Part shown: positions 15,840-23,170 of the stretch, in pieces
Layout of the letters: the number at the start of each line of letters is the position of its first letter
Numbering within the stretch: the first letter of the stretch is position 1
Origin: Bradyrhizobium sp. Y36
Lineage (GTDB): Bacteria > Pseudomonadota > Alphaproteobacteria > Rhizobiales > Xanthobacteraceae
Assembly: GCF_002531575.1 (NCBI RefSeq)
Contig: NZ_NWTI01000012.1
Span: 1 to 64,000 of the forward strand
Direction: 5' to 3'
Length of the DNA: 64,000 nt
Position numbers and translations under genes: made by a program
The notes under the pieces: model-generated
Told to the model about the DNA's origin: nothing
The model's input: the letters and a program-made list of their open reading frames with translations, nothing else
The model's database searches: none

Positions 15840-17621
15840 ATGACCGCCCAGCCGCTGCTCGACGTCCAGGACCTCACCGTCGAATTCTCCACCCGCCGCG
15901 GCATCGTCAAAGCCGTGCAGCACGTCAACATCTCCGTCGCCAAGGGCGAGACGCTCGCCATCGTCGGCGAGTCCGGCTCGGGCAAGTCGGTGACATCCTA
16001 TGCGGTGATGCGCATCCTCGACCGCGCGGGGCGGATCGCCGAGGGCTCGGTGATGTTCTCCGGCATCGACGTGAAGGCCGCGACTGAAGACCAGATGCGC
16101 GATCTGCGCGGCCGCGAAGTCTCGATGATCTTCCAGAACCCGCGCGCGGCACTGAACCCGATCCGGAAAGTCGGCGACCAGATCGAGGACGTCCTGCGCA
16201 CCCATGTGCAGCAGGCCCAGGTCACGGATCGCGGTGAGAAGGCGATCGAGGCGCTGGAGCAGGTCAAGATCGCCCGCCCGCGCGAGCGCTATCATGCCTA
16301 TCCGTTCGAGCTCTCGGGCGGCATGTGCCAGCGCGTCGTCATCGCGCTCGCGCTCGCCTGCAATCCGCAGCTCCTGATCGCGGACGAGCCGACCACGGGC
16401 CTCGACGTCACCACGCAGAAGGCGGTGATGGACCTGATCGTCGAGCTGACGAAACGCAGGGCGATGTCCACCATCCTGATCACGCATGATCTCGGCCTAG
16501 CGGCCGCCTATTGCGATCGCGTCGTGGTGATGGAGAAGGGTCGTGTCGTCGAGACCGCCAAGGCCGCCGACATCTTCGCCAACCCGCAGCACCCCTACAC
16601 CAGGAAGCTGATGCGCGCGACTCCGCGGCTCGGCGTGTCGTTGCGGGATCTGCTGCCGGAGGAAGAGGCGAGCCCCTCGCCATCCTCTTCCGTCATGGCC
16701 GGGCTTGACCCGGCCATCCATCACGCTTCGCAAGATTCATCTCGGTCGTTGGACCCCCGGGTCAAGCCCGGGGGTGACGGGACAAAGCCCCTTCTCCGCA
16801 TCGAAAAGCTCGTCAAGGAATACCCCCGCCAGGGCGCCACCGCGACGCTCGGAAAGTTGTTCGGCCGCAAGCCGCCGCTGGAGCCGGATGTGTTCCGCGC
16901 CGTCGACGGCATCAGCTTCTCGATCGGTCACGGCGAGAGCGTCGGCCTCGTCGGCGAGTCCGGCTGCGGCAAATCGACCACCTCGATGATGGTGATGCGC
17001 CTGCTCGACCAGACCTCCGGCCTGATCCAGTTCGACGGCGAGGACATCGGCGGCATCGCGCCCGCCAATTTTGCCCGGCTGCCGCAGCGCAGCCGCATCC
17101 AGATGGTGTTCCAGGATCCGACCGACAGCCTCAACCCGCGCTTCACGGCCGCGCGTGCCATCGCCGACCCGATCATGCAATTGGGCGATATCAGGGGCCG
17201 CGACGCGCTGCGCGCCCGCTGCGAGGAACTGGCCACCATGGTCGGCCTGCCGCACAATCTGCTGGACCGTTTTCCGCACCAGCTCTCCGGCGGCCAGAAG
17301 GCTCGCGTCGGCATCGCCCGCGCCATCGCGCTGCATCCAAAGCTCGTCATCCTGGACGAGCCGACGGCGGCGCTGGACGTCTCGGTGCAGGCCGTGGTCC
17401 TCAACCTGCTGCAGGACCTCAAGGCGCGGCTAGGTATGAGCTATCTGTTCGTCTCGCATGATTTGAATGTGGTGCGCTTGCTGTGCGATCGTGTCATTGT
17501 GATGCGGACGGGGCGGATCGTCGAGGAAGGCTCTTCCGAGCAGGTCCTCAGCGATCCCAAGGACGACTACACCAAGGAGCTGCTGACGGCGATCCCGCAT
17601 CCGCCGTTGCCGGTTCACTGA
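15840..17621 (+). CDS. Double ABC ATPase (DppD-DppF fusion) with repeat-derived linker
   Basis: 593 residues with two complete nucleotide-binding domains. Domain 1 has Walker A GESGSGKS at 43-50, signature LSGGMCQRV and Walker B LLIADEPTTGLD. Domain 2 has Walker A GESGCGKS near 373-380, signature LSGGQKARVG and Walker B VILDEPTAALD. It resembles YejF/GsiA-type fused ATPases of peptide importers. The linker (about residues 284-319, VMAGLDPAIHH ... DPRVKPGGDG) is the translation of a dispersed palindromic repeat inserted in frame at 16692-16780. The domains on either side are intact, so the protein is probably active. Confidence 0.9.
   Translation: MTAQPLLDVQDLTVEFSTRRGIVKAVQHVNISVAKGETLAIVGESGSGKSVTSYAVMRILDRAGRIAEGSVMFSGIDVKAATEDQMRDLRGREVSMIFQNPRAALNPIRKVGDQIEDVLRTHVQQAQVTDRGEKAIEALEQVKIARPRERYHAYPFELSGGMCQRVVIALALACNPQLLIADEPTTGLDVTTQKAVMDLIVELTKRRAMSTILITHDLGLAAAYCDRVVVMEKGRVVETAKAADIFANPQHPYTRKLMRATPRLGVSLRDLLPEEEASPSPSSSVMAGLDPAIHHASQDSSRSLDPRVKPGGDGTKPLLRIEKLVKEYPRQGATATLGKLFGRKPPLEPDVFRAVDGISFSIGHGESVGLVGESGCGKSTTSMMVMRLLDQTSGLIQFDGEDIGGIAPANFARLPQRSRIQMVFQDPTDSLNPRFTAARAIADPIMQLGDIRGRDALRARCEELATMVGLPHNLLDRFPHQLSGGQKARVGIARAIALHPKLVILDEPTAALDVSVQAVVLNLLQDLKARLGMSYLFVSHDLNVVRLLCDRVIVMRTGRIVEEGSSEQVLSDPKDDYTKELLTAIPHPPLPVH
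16692..16780. repeat. Palindromic repeat pair inserted inside a coding region
   Basis: CCGGGCTTGACCCGG (16699-16713) and its exact reverse complement CCGGGTCAAGCCCGG (16757-16771) lie within longer hairpins ATGGCCGGG-N5-CCCGGCCAT and ACCCCCGGG-N5-CCCGGGGGT. The translation (MAGLDPAIH, DPRVKPGGD) is the familiar product of this alphaproteobacterial repeat when read through. It sits in the flexible linker of the double ATPase and keeps the frame. Confidence 0.9.
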
Positions 17622-17650
17622 GAGTGCATTGAGATCAGCTTGAGAGAGTG

Positions 17651-17830
17651 ATGGCCGAACCGCTGGACGACTATATCGACGCCGTATCGAAAGCGCTGGC
17701 GCTGCCGGTCGAGGAGGCCTGGCGGCCCGCGGTGCGCGCCAATCTCGAGGTCTCGCTGAGGCTCGCCCGCCTCGTCGACGAATTCGCGCTGCCGGACGAG
17801 ACCGAGCCGGCGCCGATCTTCGCGGCCTGA
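17651..17830 (+). CDS. atzG: AtzG/HpxX-like DUF4089 small subunit
   Basis: 59 residues (MAEPLDDYIDAVSKALALPV...), helical, with the LPVEEAWRPAVRANLE pattern of DUF4089 proteins. Members form a GatC-like clamp on the AtzE amidase and are needed for its stability. The gene sits 7 bases upstream of the AtzE-like gene and 29 bases after the ATPase gene, which supports the pairing. In purine/oxalurate clusters the same pair is called HpxX-HpxY. I use ATG 17651 rather than the GTG just before it. Confidence 0.85.
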   Translation: MAEPLDDYIDAVSKALALPVEEAWRPAVRANLEVSLRLARLVDEFALPDETEPAPIFAA

Positions 17831-17837
17831 TGCTGCC

Positions 17838-19235
17838 ATGACCAGCAAGCCAGAGATGACGGCCGCCGACATCGCGAGCGCCGTCGCAGGCCGCAGGATG
17901 TCCGCGCTCGATGCCACGGAAGCTGCGCTTGCGCGCATCAAGCAGCACGACGGCATCCTCAATTCCTTCACCGACGTCACCGCCGAGCGCGCCCGCGCCA
18001 AGGCGCGCGCCGTCGATGCCGACATCGCCGCCGGCAAGGACGTCGGCCCGCTCGCCGGCGTGCCCTTCGCGGTGAAGAACCTGTTCGACGTCGCCGGGCT
18101 TCCGACGCGGGCCGGCTCGAAGATCAACCGCGACCTCGCGCCCGCCAAGCGCGACGCAACGCTGATCGAACGCATGGAGGCTGCCGGCGCCGTGCTGGTC
18201 GGCGCGCTCAACATGGGCGAATACGCCTATGATTTCACCGGCGAGAACGTCCATGACGGTCCCTCGCGCAATCCGCACGATACCACGCGGATGACCGGCG
18301 GCTCCTCGGGCGGCTCGGGCAGCGCCGTCGGCGGCGCGCTGGTGCCGATCGCGCTCGGCTCGGACACCAATGGCTCGATCCGCGTGCCGTCGTCCTTTTG
18401 CGGCATCTTCGGCCTGAAGCCGACCTATGGGCGGCTGTCGCGGGCGCGCTCGTTCCCGTTCGTGGTGAGCCTCGATCATCTCGGCCCGTTCGCGCGCTCG
18501 GCCACCGATCTCGCGCTCGCCTATGATGTGATGCAGGGCGAGGATGCGGACGATGCGGCCTGCACCACGACGCGCGGCCTCGAGCCGACGCTGCCGCTGC
18601 TTGCCAATCCGGTGTCGGATCTGCGCATTGCCATCGCCGGCGGCCACTTCCAGAACAACGTGTTTCCGGAAGCGGTCGAGGCCGTCAGCCGCGTCGCCAA
18701 GGCGCTCGGCGCAACGCGCGTGGTCGATGTTCCCGAGGCCGCGCGCGCCCGCGCCGCGGCCTATGTCATCACCACCACCGAAGGCGCCTCGCTGCATCTC
18801 GATCGCCTGCGCAAGCGGGCGAACGATTTCGATCCCGCCGTACGCGACCGCCTGATCGCGGGCGCCATGGTGCCGGCTCCCATGGTCGACCGCGCGCAGA
18901 AATTCCGCCGCTGGTATCGCGCGCAGCTTGCGGAGATCTTCAGATCGGTCGACGTGCTGCTGGCGCCGGCAACGCCGTGCACCGCGCCAAAGCTCGGCCA
19001 GGTCAACTTCAATCTCGACGGCGTCGAGCTGCCGGTGCGCGCCAATATCGGCATCCACACCCAGCCGATCTCGTTCATCGGTCTGCCGGTGGTTGCCGTG
19101 CCGGTGCCGCTCGAACCGCTGCCGATCGGCGTGCAGATCATCGCGGCGCCCTGGCGCGAGGACATTGCGCTCCGCGTCGCCTACGCGCTGGAAAAGATGG
19201 GCGTGGCCGCCGCGCCCGCCCCGAGAGGACTCTGA
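17838..19235 (+). CDS. atzE: AtzE/HpxY-like amidase
   Basis: 465 residues of the amidase-signature family. The catalytic triad is intact: K80 (GVPFAVKNLFD), S156 in MTGGSSGGSG and nucleophile S180 in GSDTNGSIR, with the usual 24-residue Ser-Ser spacing. AtzE of the cyanuric-acid pathway deaminates 1-carboxybiuret; HpxY homologues lie in oxalurate clusters. The AtzG-like partner is immediately upstream and an AtzH/HpxZ-like gene one base downstream, so the module is complete. The true substrate here is unknown: no cyanuric acid or biuret hydrolase gene is in the window. Confidence 0.88.
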   Translation: MTSKPEMTAADIASAVAGRRMSALDATEAALARIKQHDGILNSFTDVTAERARAKARAVDADIAAGKDVGPLAGVPFAVKNLFDVAGLPTRAGSKINRDLAPAKRDATLIERMEAAGAVLVGALNMGEYAYDFTGENVHDGPSRNPHDTTRMTGGSSGGSGSAVGGALVPIALGSDTNGSIRVPSSFCGIFGLKPTYGRLSRARSFPFVVSLDHLGPFARSATDLALAYDVMQGEDADDAACTTTRGLEPTLPLLANPVSDLRIAIAGGHFQNNVFPEAVEAVSRVAKALGATRVVDVPEAARARAAAYVITTTEGASLHLDRLRKRANDFDPAVRDRLIAGAMVPAPMVDRAQKFRRWYRAQLAEIFRSVDVLLAPATPCTAPKLGQVNFNLDGVELPVRANIGIHTQPISFIGLPVVAVPVPLEPLPIGVQIIAAPWREDIALRVAYALEKMGVAAAPAPRGL

Positions 19236-19236
19236 A

Positions 19237-19629
19237 ATGGAGATCGATCTCCCCGACGTGATCGCGGAAGTCAAAGCCGCGTTCGATCGCTATGAGCAGG
19301 CGCTCGTCAGCAACGATGTCGCCGTGCTCGGCGAACTGTTCCGCAACGATCCCCGCACGCTGCGCTACGGCATCGGCGAGAACCTCTACGGCTACGCGGC
19401 GATCTCGGGCTTCCGCGCCGCCCGCTCGCCGGTCGGCCTCAACCGCCGCACCGCCAAGACGGTCATCAGCAGCTATGGCCGCGACACCGCCGTGGCCTCC
19501 ACCTTGTTCTATCGCGACACGGCGCCCGGCAAGGTCGGCCGGCAGATGCAGACCTGGATCCGCTTTCCCGAGGGCTGGCGCGTCGTCGCCGCCCATGTCA
19601 GCATCATCGACGAGCCGAAAGAGGCGTGA
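19237..19629 (+). CDS. hpxZ: AtzH/HpxZ-like protein (DUF3225, NTF2-like fold)
   Basis: 130 residues of the cone-shaped NTF2/SnoaL-like type. The sequence (FDRYEQALVSNDVAVLGELF, YGYAAISGFRAARSP, GRQMQTWIRFPEGWRVVAAH) is characteristic of HpxZ/AtzH. Homologues are linked to carboxylated-urea breakdown, where AtzH has been described as decarboxylating 1,3-dicarboxyurea to allophanate. That product would be the substrate of the allophanate hydrolase encoded at 20453-22270, so the neighbourhood makes chemical sense. It starts one base after the amidase stop codon. Confidence 0.85.
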   Translation: MEIDLPDVIAEVKAAFDRYEQALVSNDVAVLGELFRNDPRTLRYGIGENLYGYAAISGFRAARSPVGLNRRTAKTVISSYGRDTAVASTLFYRDTAPGKVGRQMQTWIRFPEGWRVVAAHVSIIDEPKEA

Positions 19630-19633
19630 TCGC

Positions 19634-20356
19634 ATGACGCTCGACGACTTTCCGCAAGGCACGTTGCCGGCCGAGCCGGTGGTGCCGCGCGTCGACCGTC
19701 CTACGTCCTCGGTGCAGAAGATCACGCGCGCCGAGGAGCTGCGCCTGCAGCTTGCCGACGAGATCGTGCGCGGCACGCTGGCGCCCGGCTCGCCCCTGGA
19801 CGAGACCGACATCGCGCGCCGCTTCAACGTCTCGCGGACGCCGGTGCGCGAGGCGCTGCGCCAGCTGGTCGCGAGCGGCCTCGTCGAGGCGCGCGCCCAT
19901 CGCGGCGCGGTGGTGGCGCAGCCCTCGATCGAGCGTCTGACGAGCATGTTCGAGGCGATGGCGGAGCTGGAAGCGCTGTGCGCCGGCCTTGCCGCCGAGC
20001 GCATGTCGGCCGCCGAGCGCCACGGCCTCGAAGCCATCCACGAGGAGCTGCGGGTGCTGAGCTACACCGGCAATCCTGATCGCTTCCACGAGGTCAACGA
20101 GCGTTTCCACAACGCGATCTATGCGGGATCGCAGAACGGCTACATCGCCGAGCTCACGCTCGCGACGCGCGTTCGCGTGCAGCCGTTCCGCCGCGCCCAG
20201 TTCCGCAATCTCGGTCGTCTCGCCAAGTCGCAAGCCGAGCACGACCGCGTCGTCGTCGCCATCATGCGCGGCGACAAGCAGGGCGCCGCGGCCGCGATGC
20301 GCGCGCACATCGAATTGGTGCGCGGCGAATACGAGATCTACGCGGTGTCGGTGTAG
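19634..20356 (+). CDS. GntR-family regulator (FCD/FadR-C type)
   Basis: 240 residues. The winged helix-turn-helix spans about 32-100 (ADEIVRGTLAPGSPLDETDI, FNVSRTPVREALRQLVASGL), followed by an all-helical FCD ligand domain. The ATG at 19634 lies 4 bases after the hpxZ-like stop, so it is the last gene of the importer-amidase operon and probably a local regulator responding to a pathway ligand. A 14-bp palindrome with a TTGT-N2-ACAA core, a common FCD-GntR operator form, overlaps the allophanate-hydrolase promoter at 22337-22350. Confidence 0.9.
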   Translation: MTLDDFPQGTLPAEPVVPRVDRPTSSVQKITRAEELRLQLADEIVRGTLAPGSPLDETDIARRFNVSRTPVREALRQLVASGLVEARAHRGAVVAQPSIERLTSMFEAMAELEALCAGLAAERMSAAERHGLEAIHEELRVLSYTGNPDRFHEVNERFHNAIYAGSQNGYIAELTLATRVRVQPFRRAQFRNLGRLAKSQAEHDRVVVAIMRGDKQGAAAAMRAHIELVRGEYEIYAVSV

Positions 20357-20373
20357 GGCGGCATACGCGGTGT

Positions 20374-20458
20374 CGTAGGGTGGGCAAAGCGAAGCGTGCC
20401 CACGATAAGGTAATGGTGGGCACGACGCGCGAAGAGCGCGCCTTTGCCCACCCTACGA
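20374..20458. repeat. CGTAGGGTGGGCAAAG palindromic repeat
   Basis: CGTAGGGTGGGCAAAG is mirrored by CTTTGCCCACCCTACG, with inner GTGCCCAC and GTGGGCAC. It lies between the convergent GntR and allophanate hydrolase genes, where it may serve as a two-way transcript end. Confidence 0.85.
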
Positions 20459-22270
20459 GACCTGCTTTGATGCGCCCTCCGCCATGAACTTCCGCCATCC
20501 CCCAAACGCGGTGATATCGCGCGCGTCGCCCAGCACCTCGGGCTCGACCAGAAATCCCTTCACGCTGCGGCCATCGGCGAGCCGCAGCGTGCCGATCGCC
20601 ATTGGCGCGGGAATCGCGTTGACGAACTTGCCGAAGGCGGATGGCGACAGCGACCAGATCTCCAGTTCGATCGAGGTGCCTGTGCCGGCCGCGACGCGCA
20701 GCAGGCCCGGCTTCGGCGGCGTGGTCTTGAGGGCATAGAGCTTGTAGTCCGGCGCGGTCTTCGTTGCCTCGATCAGCTTTGCGTCCAGCGCCGTCAACTC
20801 GCCGTTCAGCGCCATGCCGGACAGATGCGCGCCGACCACGGCGATCGGGATGTCGTCGCTACCGCTCGCCGGCAGCGGCGCGAGTGGCGCCTGCGCGATG
20901 CCCTTTGCGCCGAGGCTCAGCCCGGTGTCCGCATGGAAGACGCGGCCGATGCTCGCCAGCATCGCATCGCGCCCCGCGGGCGCCAGCAGCGTGATGCCGA
21001 ACGGGATGCCATCTGCGCGCAGCGATGCGGGCAGCGCGAGGCCGCAGAGGTCGAGCAGGTTGACGAAATTGGTGTAGGTGCCGAGCCGGCTGTTGAGCTC
21101 GATCGGATTGGCGAGCACCTGCGCGGTGGTGTAGGCGGTCGGCGCCGTCGGCAGCACCAGCGCGTCGATATCGGTAAAGGTGCGCTCCGCGATCTTGCGC
21201 AGGCCCTGCAGGCGGTACAGCGCCGAAAAAGTATCGGCGGCCGTCAGCCGCGCGCCGGCCGCGGTGATCTCGCGCGTCACCGGATGAATCGTGTCGGGCG
21301 CGGAGGCGAGCAGGTCCTTGATCACGAGATAGCGCTCGGCGACCCAGGGGCCCTCATAGAGCAGCCGCGCCGTCTCGTAGAACGGCTCGAGGTCGAACTC
21401 GACCAGCGTTGCGCCAAGTGCAGTCCAGCGCTTCAGCGCGTCGGCGTAGGCGGTCTCCGCTTTCTTGTCGCCGAAGAAGATCAGCTGGCCGTGACGCGGC
21501 ACGCCCAGGCGCAAGCTTGCGGGAAGCGGCGTGATCGCGCCCAGCGGCCGGTCGCGTGAGAACGGGTCAGTCGGGTCCGGCCCCGCCATCACGGACAGGG
21601 CGAGCGCGGCATCATCCACGGTCAAAGCGAACACCGAGATGCAGTCCAGCGTGCGGCAGGCCGGCACCAGGCCCGCATTCGAGATCATGCCGAGGCTCGG
21701 CTTCAGCCCGACGATGTTGTTGAGCATCGCCGGCACGCGGCCCGAGCCTGCGGTGTCAGTGCCGAGCGAGAGCGGCACCAGCCCCGCACCTACGGCCACC
21801 GCCGAGCCCGAGCTCGAGCCGCCGGGAATGAGATCCTCGCGGACGGAGTTCTTCGGGATGCCGTAGGGCGAGCGCACGCCGACGAGGCCGGTCGCGAACT
21901 GGTCGAGATTGGTCTTGCCGATGATGATGGCGCCGGCGGCGCGGAGGCGGGCGACCGCGGTCGAGTCGTGTGCCGGCGTATAGGAAAAGGCCGGGCAGGC
22001 CGCCGTGGTCGCAAAGCCCAGCGCGTCGATATTGTCCTTCACCGCAACAGGCACGCCGTAGAGCGGCAGGCTGGCGGCGTCCGCGCGCGCGGCGAGCTTT
22101 TCGGCCTCCGCGACTGCATCGGTCTCGTCGCGCAGGCTGATGAAGACGGCGGGATCGTCGTGGTCACGGATGCGCTGATAGGTCCGCGCGATCGTATGTG
22201 CCGGCGTCAGCGTGCCCGCGCGATGCGCGGCCACAATCGCGGCGATCGTTTCAGGCTGATCAGCCCCCAT
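20453..22270 (-). CDS. atzF: Allophanate hydrolase
   Basis: 605 residues from the ATG at 22270, chosen because GAGGG lies just upstream; the frame is open 26 codons further. The N-terminal amidase domain has K78 (VPVAVKDNID), S152 in PGGSSSGSA and nucleophile S176 in TDTAGSGR. The C-terminal domain (about 465-605) is the AtzF/DUR1,2 type that completes allophanate breakdown. Overall length matches AtzF. It releases ammonia and CO2 from allophanate, the last step of biuret, cyanuric acid or urea-carboxylation pathways. It is transcribed separately from an exact sigma-54 promoter. Confidence 0.92.
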   Translation of the reverse strand: MGADQPETIAAIVAAHRAGTLTPAHTIARTYQRIRDHDDPAVFISLRDETDAVAEAEKLAARADAASLPLYGVPVAVKDNIDALGFATTAACPAFSYTPAHDSTAVARLRAAGAIIIGKTNLDQFATGLVGVRSPYGIPKNSVREDLIPGGSSSGSAVAVGAGLVPLSLGTDTAGSGRVPAMLNNIVGLKPSLGMISNAGLVPACRTLDCISVFALTVDDAALALSVMAGPDPTDPFSRDRPLGAITPLPASLRLGVPRHGQLIFFGDKKAETAYADALKRWTALGATLVEFDLEPFYETARLLYEGPWVAERYLVIKDLLASAPDTIHPVTREITAAGARLTAADTFSALYRLQGLRKIAERTFTDIDALVLPTAPTAYTTAQVLANPIELNSRLGTYTNFVNLLDLCGLALPASLRADGIPFGITLLAPAGRDAMLASIGRVFHADTGLSLGAKGIAQAPLAPLPASGSDDIPIAVVGAHLSGMALNGELTALDAKLIEATKTAPDYKLYALKTTPPKPGLLRVAAGTGTSIELEIWSLSPSAFGKFVNAIPAPMAIGTLRLADGRSVKGFLVEPEVLGDARDITAFGGWRKFMAEGASKQVS

Positions 22271-22323
22271 TTCAGCCCTCATGGCGACAAAACTCCGGCG
22301 AAACTGTCTTGGTCCGGAGTCAA

Positions 22324-22338
22324 GCAAGCGATGTGCCA
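22324..22338 (-). promoter_or_regulatory. Sigma-54 (-24/-12) promoter of the allophanate hydrolase gene
   Basis: On the minus strand TGGCAC (22338-22333), 5 bases (ATCGC), TTGC (22327-22324) is an exact RpoN match. The expected start near 22313 is about 43 bases before the ATG at 22270. It is the second perfect sigma-54 promoter in the locus, which argues that both units belong to a nitrogen-limitation regulon. Confidence 0.87.
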
Positions 22339-22350
22339 TTGTGTACAATG
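22337..22350. promoter_or_regulatory. Palindromic operator overlapping the -24 element
   Basis: CATTGTGTACAATG is a perfect 14-bp palindrome with a TTGT-N2-ACAA core like many FCD-type GntR operators. Its first two bases overlap the TGGCAC of the sigma-54 promoter, so a bound protein should block RNA polymerase. The GntR regulator at 19634 is the obvious candidate; this is inference. Confidence 0.65.
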
Positions 22351-22430
22351 ACCGGGCAGAACGTATGCTCCGGATGTTATCGTGTAATCAGTGGCTTGGG
22401 TGGCATTTTGGCGGGCCAATGGGCGCTGCT

Positions 22431-22456
22431 GCAAACGCCCTGCGGCGGGCATTTGC
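22431..22456. promoter_or_regulatory. Dyad about 100 bp upstream of the sigma-54 promoter
   Basis: GCAAACGCCC and GGGCATTTGC form 10-bp arms with one mismatch around a 6-base spacer. The distance from the promoter is right for an enhancer-binding activator. It does not match the NtrC consensus closely and has no T-run, so it is unlikely to be a terminator of the MarR gene. Confidence 0.35.
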
Positions 22457-22477
22457 CTAAATCCTGAGCAATTCGGA

Positions 22478-22984
22478 TCAGGTGAAGCCAGCGAGGATCC
22501 GTATCAGCTGCTCCCGGTTCTCCTTGCCGATCTTCTCCTCGACATGCCGCTCGTGCTCGGCGGCGAGCCGCTTGAACTTTGCCAGCGCCGTCTCGCCTTG
22601 TGCGGTGAGATGCAGCGCGTGAGAGCGCCGGTCCGCCTTCGACTTGACCCGCTTCACAAGTTTGCGCTGCTCCAGGCTGTCGAGCAGATGCACCAGCCGG
22701 GCACGCTCGATGCCGAGGCGCTTTGCGACCGCCATCTGCGACAGGCCCGGATTGGCGCCGATCACCGTCAGCACCGAATATTGCGTCGGCCGGATGTCGA
22801 CCGCGCCAAGCGTCCTGATGAAGTCCTGGAAGATCCAGATCTGGAAGCGCCGCACCGCATAGCCGGCGTGCCCGACCAGCGCGTCGAGGCCGATGTCGTC
22901 GGCGACGTCGCCGACCGCCGCGCCGTTGCCGGCGCGTTTGCGTGAAGAATCTCCGGTCTCCCGCGCCGTCGTTCTCACCGACAT
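22478..22984 (-). CDS. MarR-family regulator of the feruloyl-CoA synthase gene
   Basis: 168 residues from the ATG at 22984, with AGGGAGAG upstream; the frame runs 35 codons further into a palindromic stretch that I exclude. The winged helix-turn-helix is at about 65-135 (PTQYSVLTVIGANPGLSQMA, LGIERARLVHLLDSLEQRKL), with the DRRSHALHLT wing. It is divergent from the aryl-CoA ligase gene with an operator-like palindrome between them. CouR, FerC and similar MarR proteins in this setting are repressors released by hydroxycinnamoyl-CoA, so that is the likely mode here. Confidence 0.85.
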   Translation of the reverse strand: MSVRTTARETGDSSRKRAGNGAAVGDVADDIGLDALVGHAGYAVRRFQIWIFQDFIRTLGAVDIRPTQYSVLTVIGANPGLSQMAVAKRLGIERARLVHLLDSLEQRKLVKRVKSKADRRSHALHLTAQGETALAKFKRLAAEHERHVEEKIGKENREQLIRILAGFT

Positions 22985-23069
22985 TCTCTCCCTGCAACGG
23001 CTGCCTACGCCTCTCCCCGCAAGCGGGGAGATGGCGAAGAGAGTAGCGCTTCGGGAGGCCGAGCGAAAG

Positions 23070-23090
23070 ATTGTTGTTGACGACAACAAT
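23070..23090. promoter_or_regulatory. MarR operator between marR and feruloyl-CoA synthase gene
   Basis: ATTGTTGT (23070-23077) and ACAACAAT (23083-23090) are perfect 8-bp arms around a 5-base spacer. It is 86 bases from the marR start and 81 from the ligase start, central in the divergent promoter region and typical in size for a MarR dimer. Confidence 0.7.
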
Positions 23091-23170
23091 TGTCCTGCCC
23101 AACATTATGGCCAAGGCGGCCCGCAACGAGGCTGCGGCCGATCCCGGATCCGGGCGGAGGGAGGAAGCAG

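Noticed and set aside
23090..23170. Longer N-terminus for feruloyl-CoA synthase
   Set aside because: It would begin inside the MarR operator and lacks a ribosome binding site, whereas the ATG at 23171 has a strong one.
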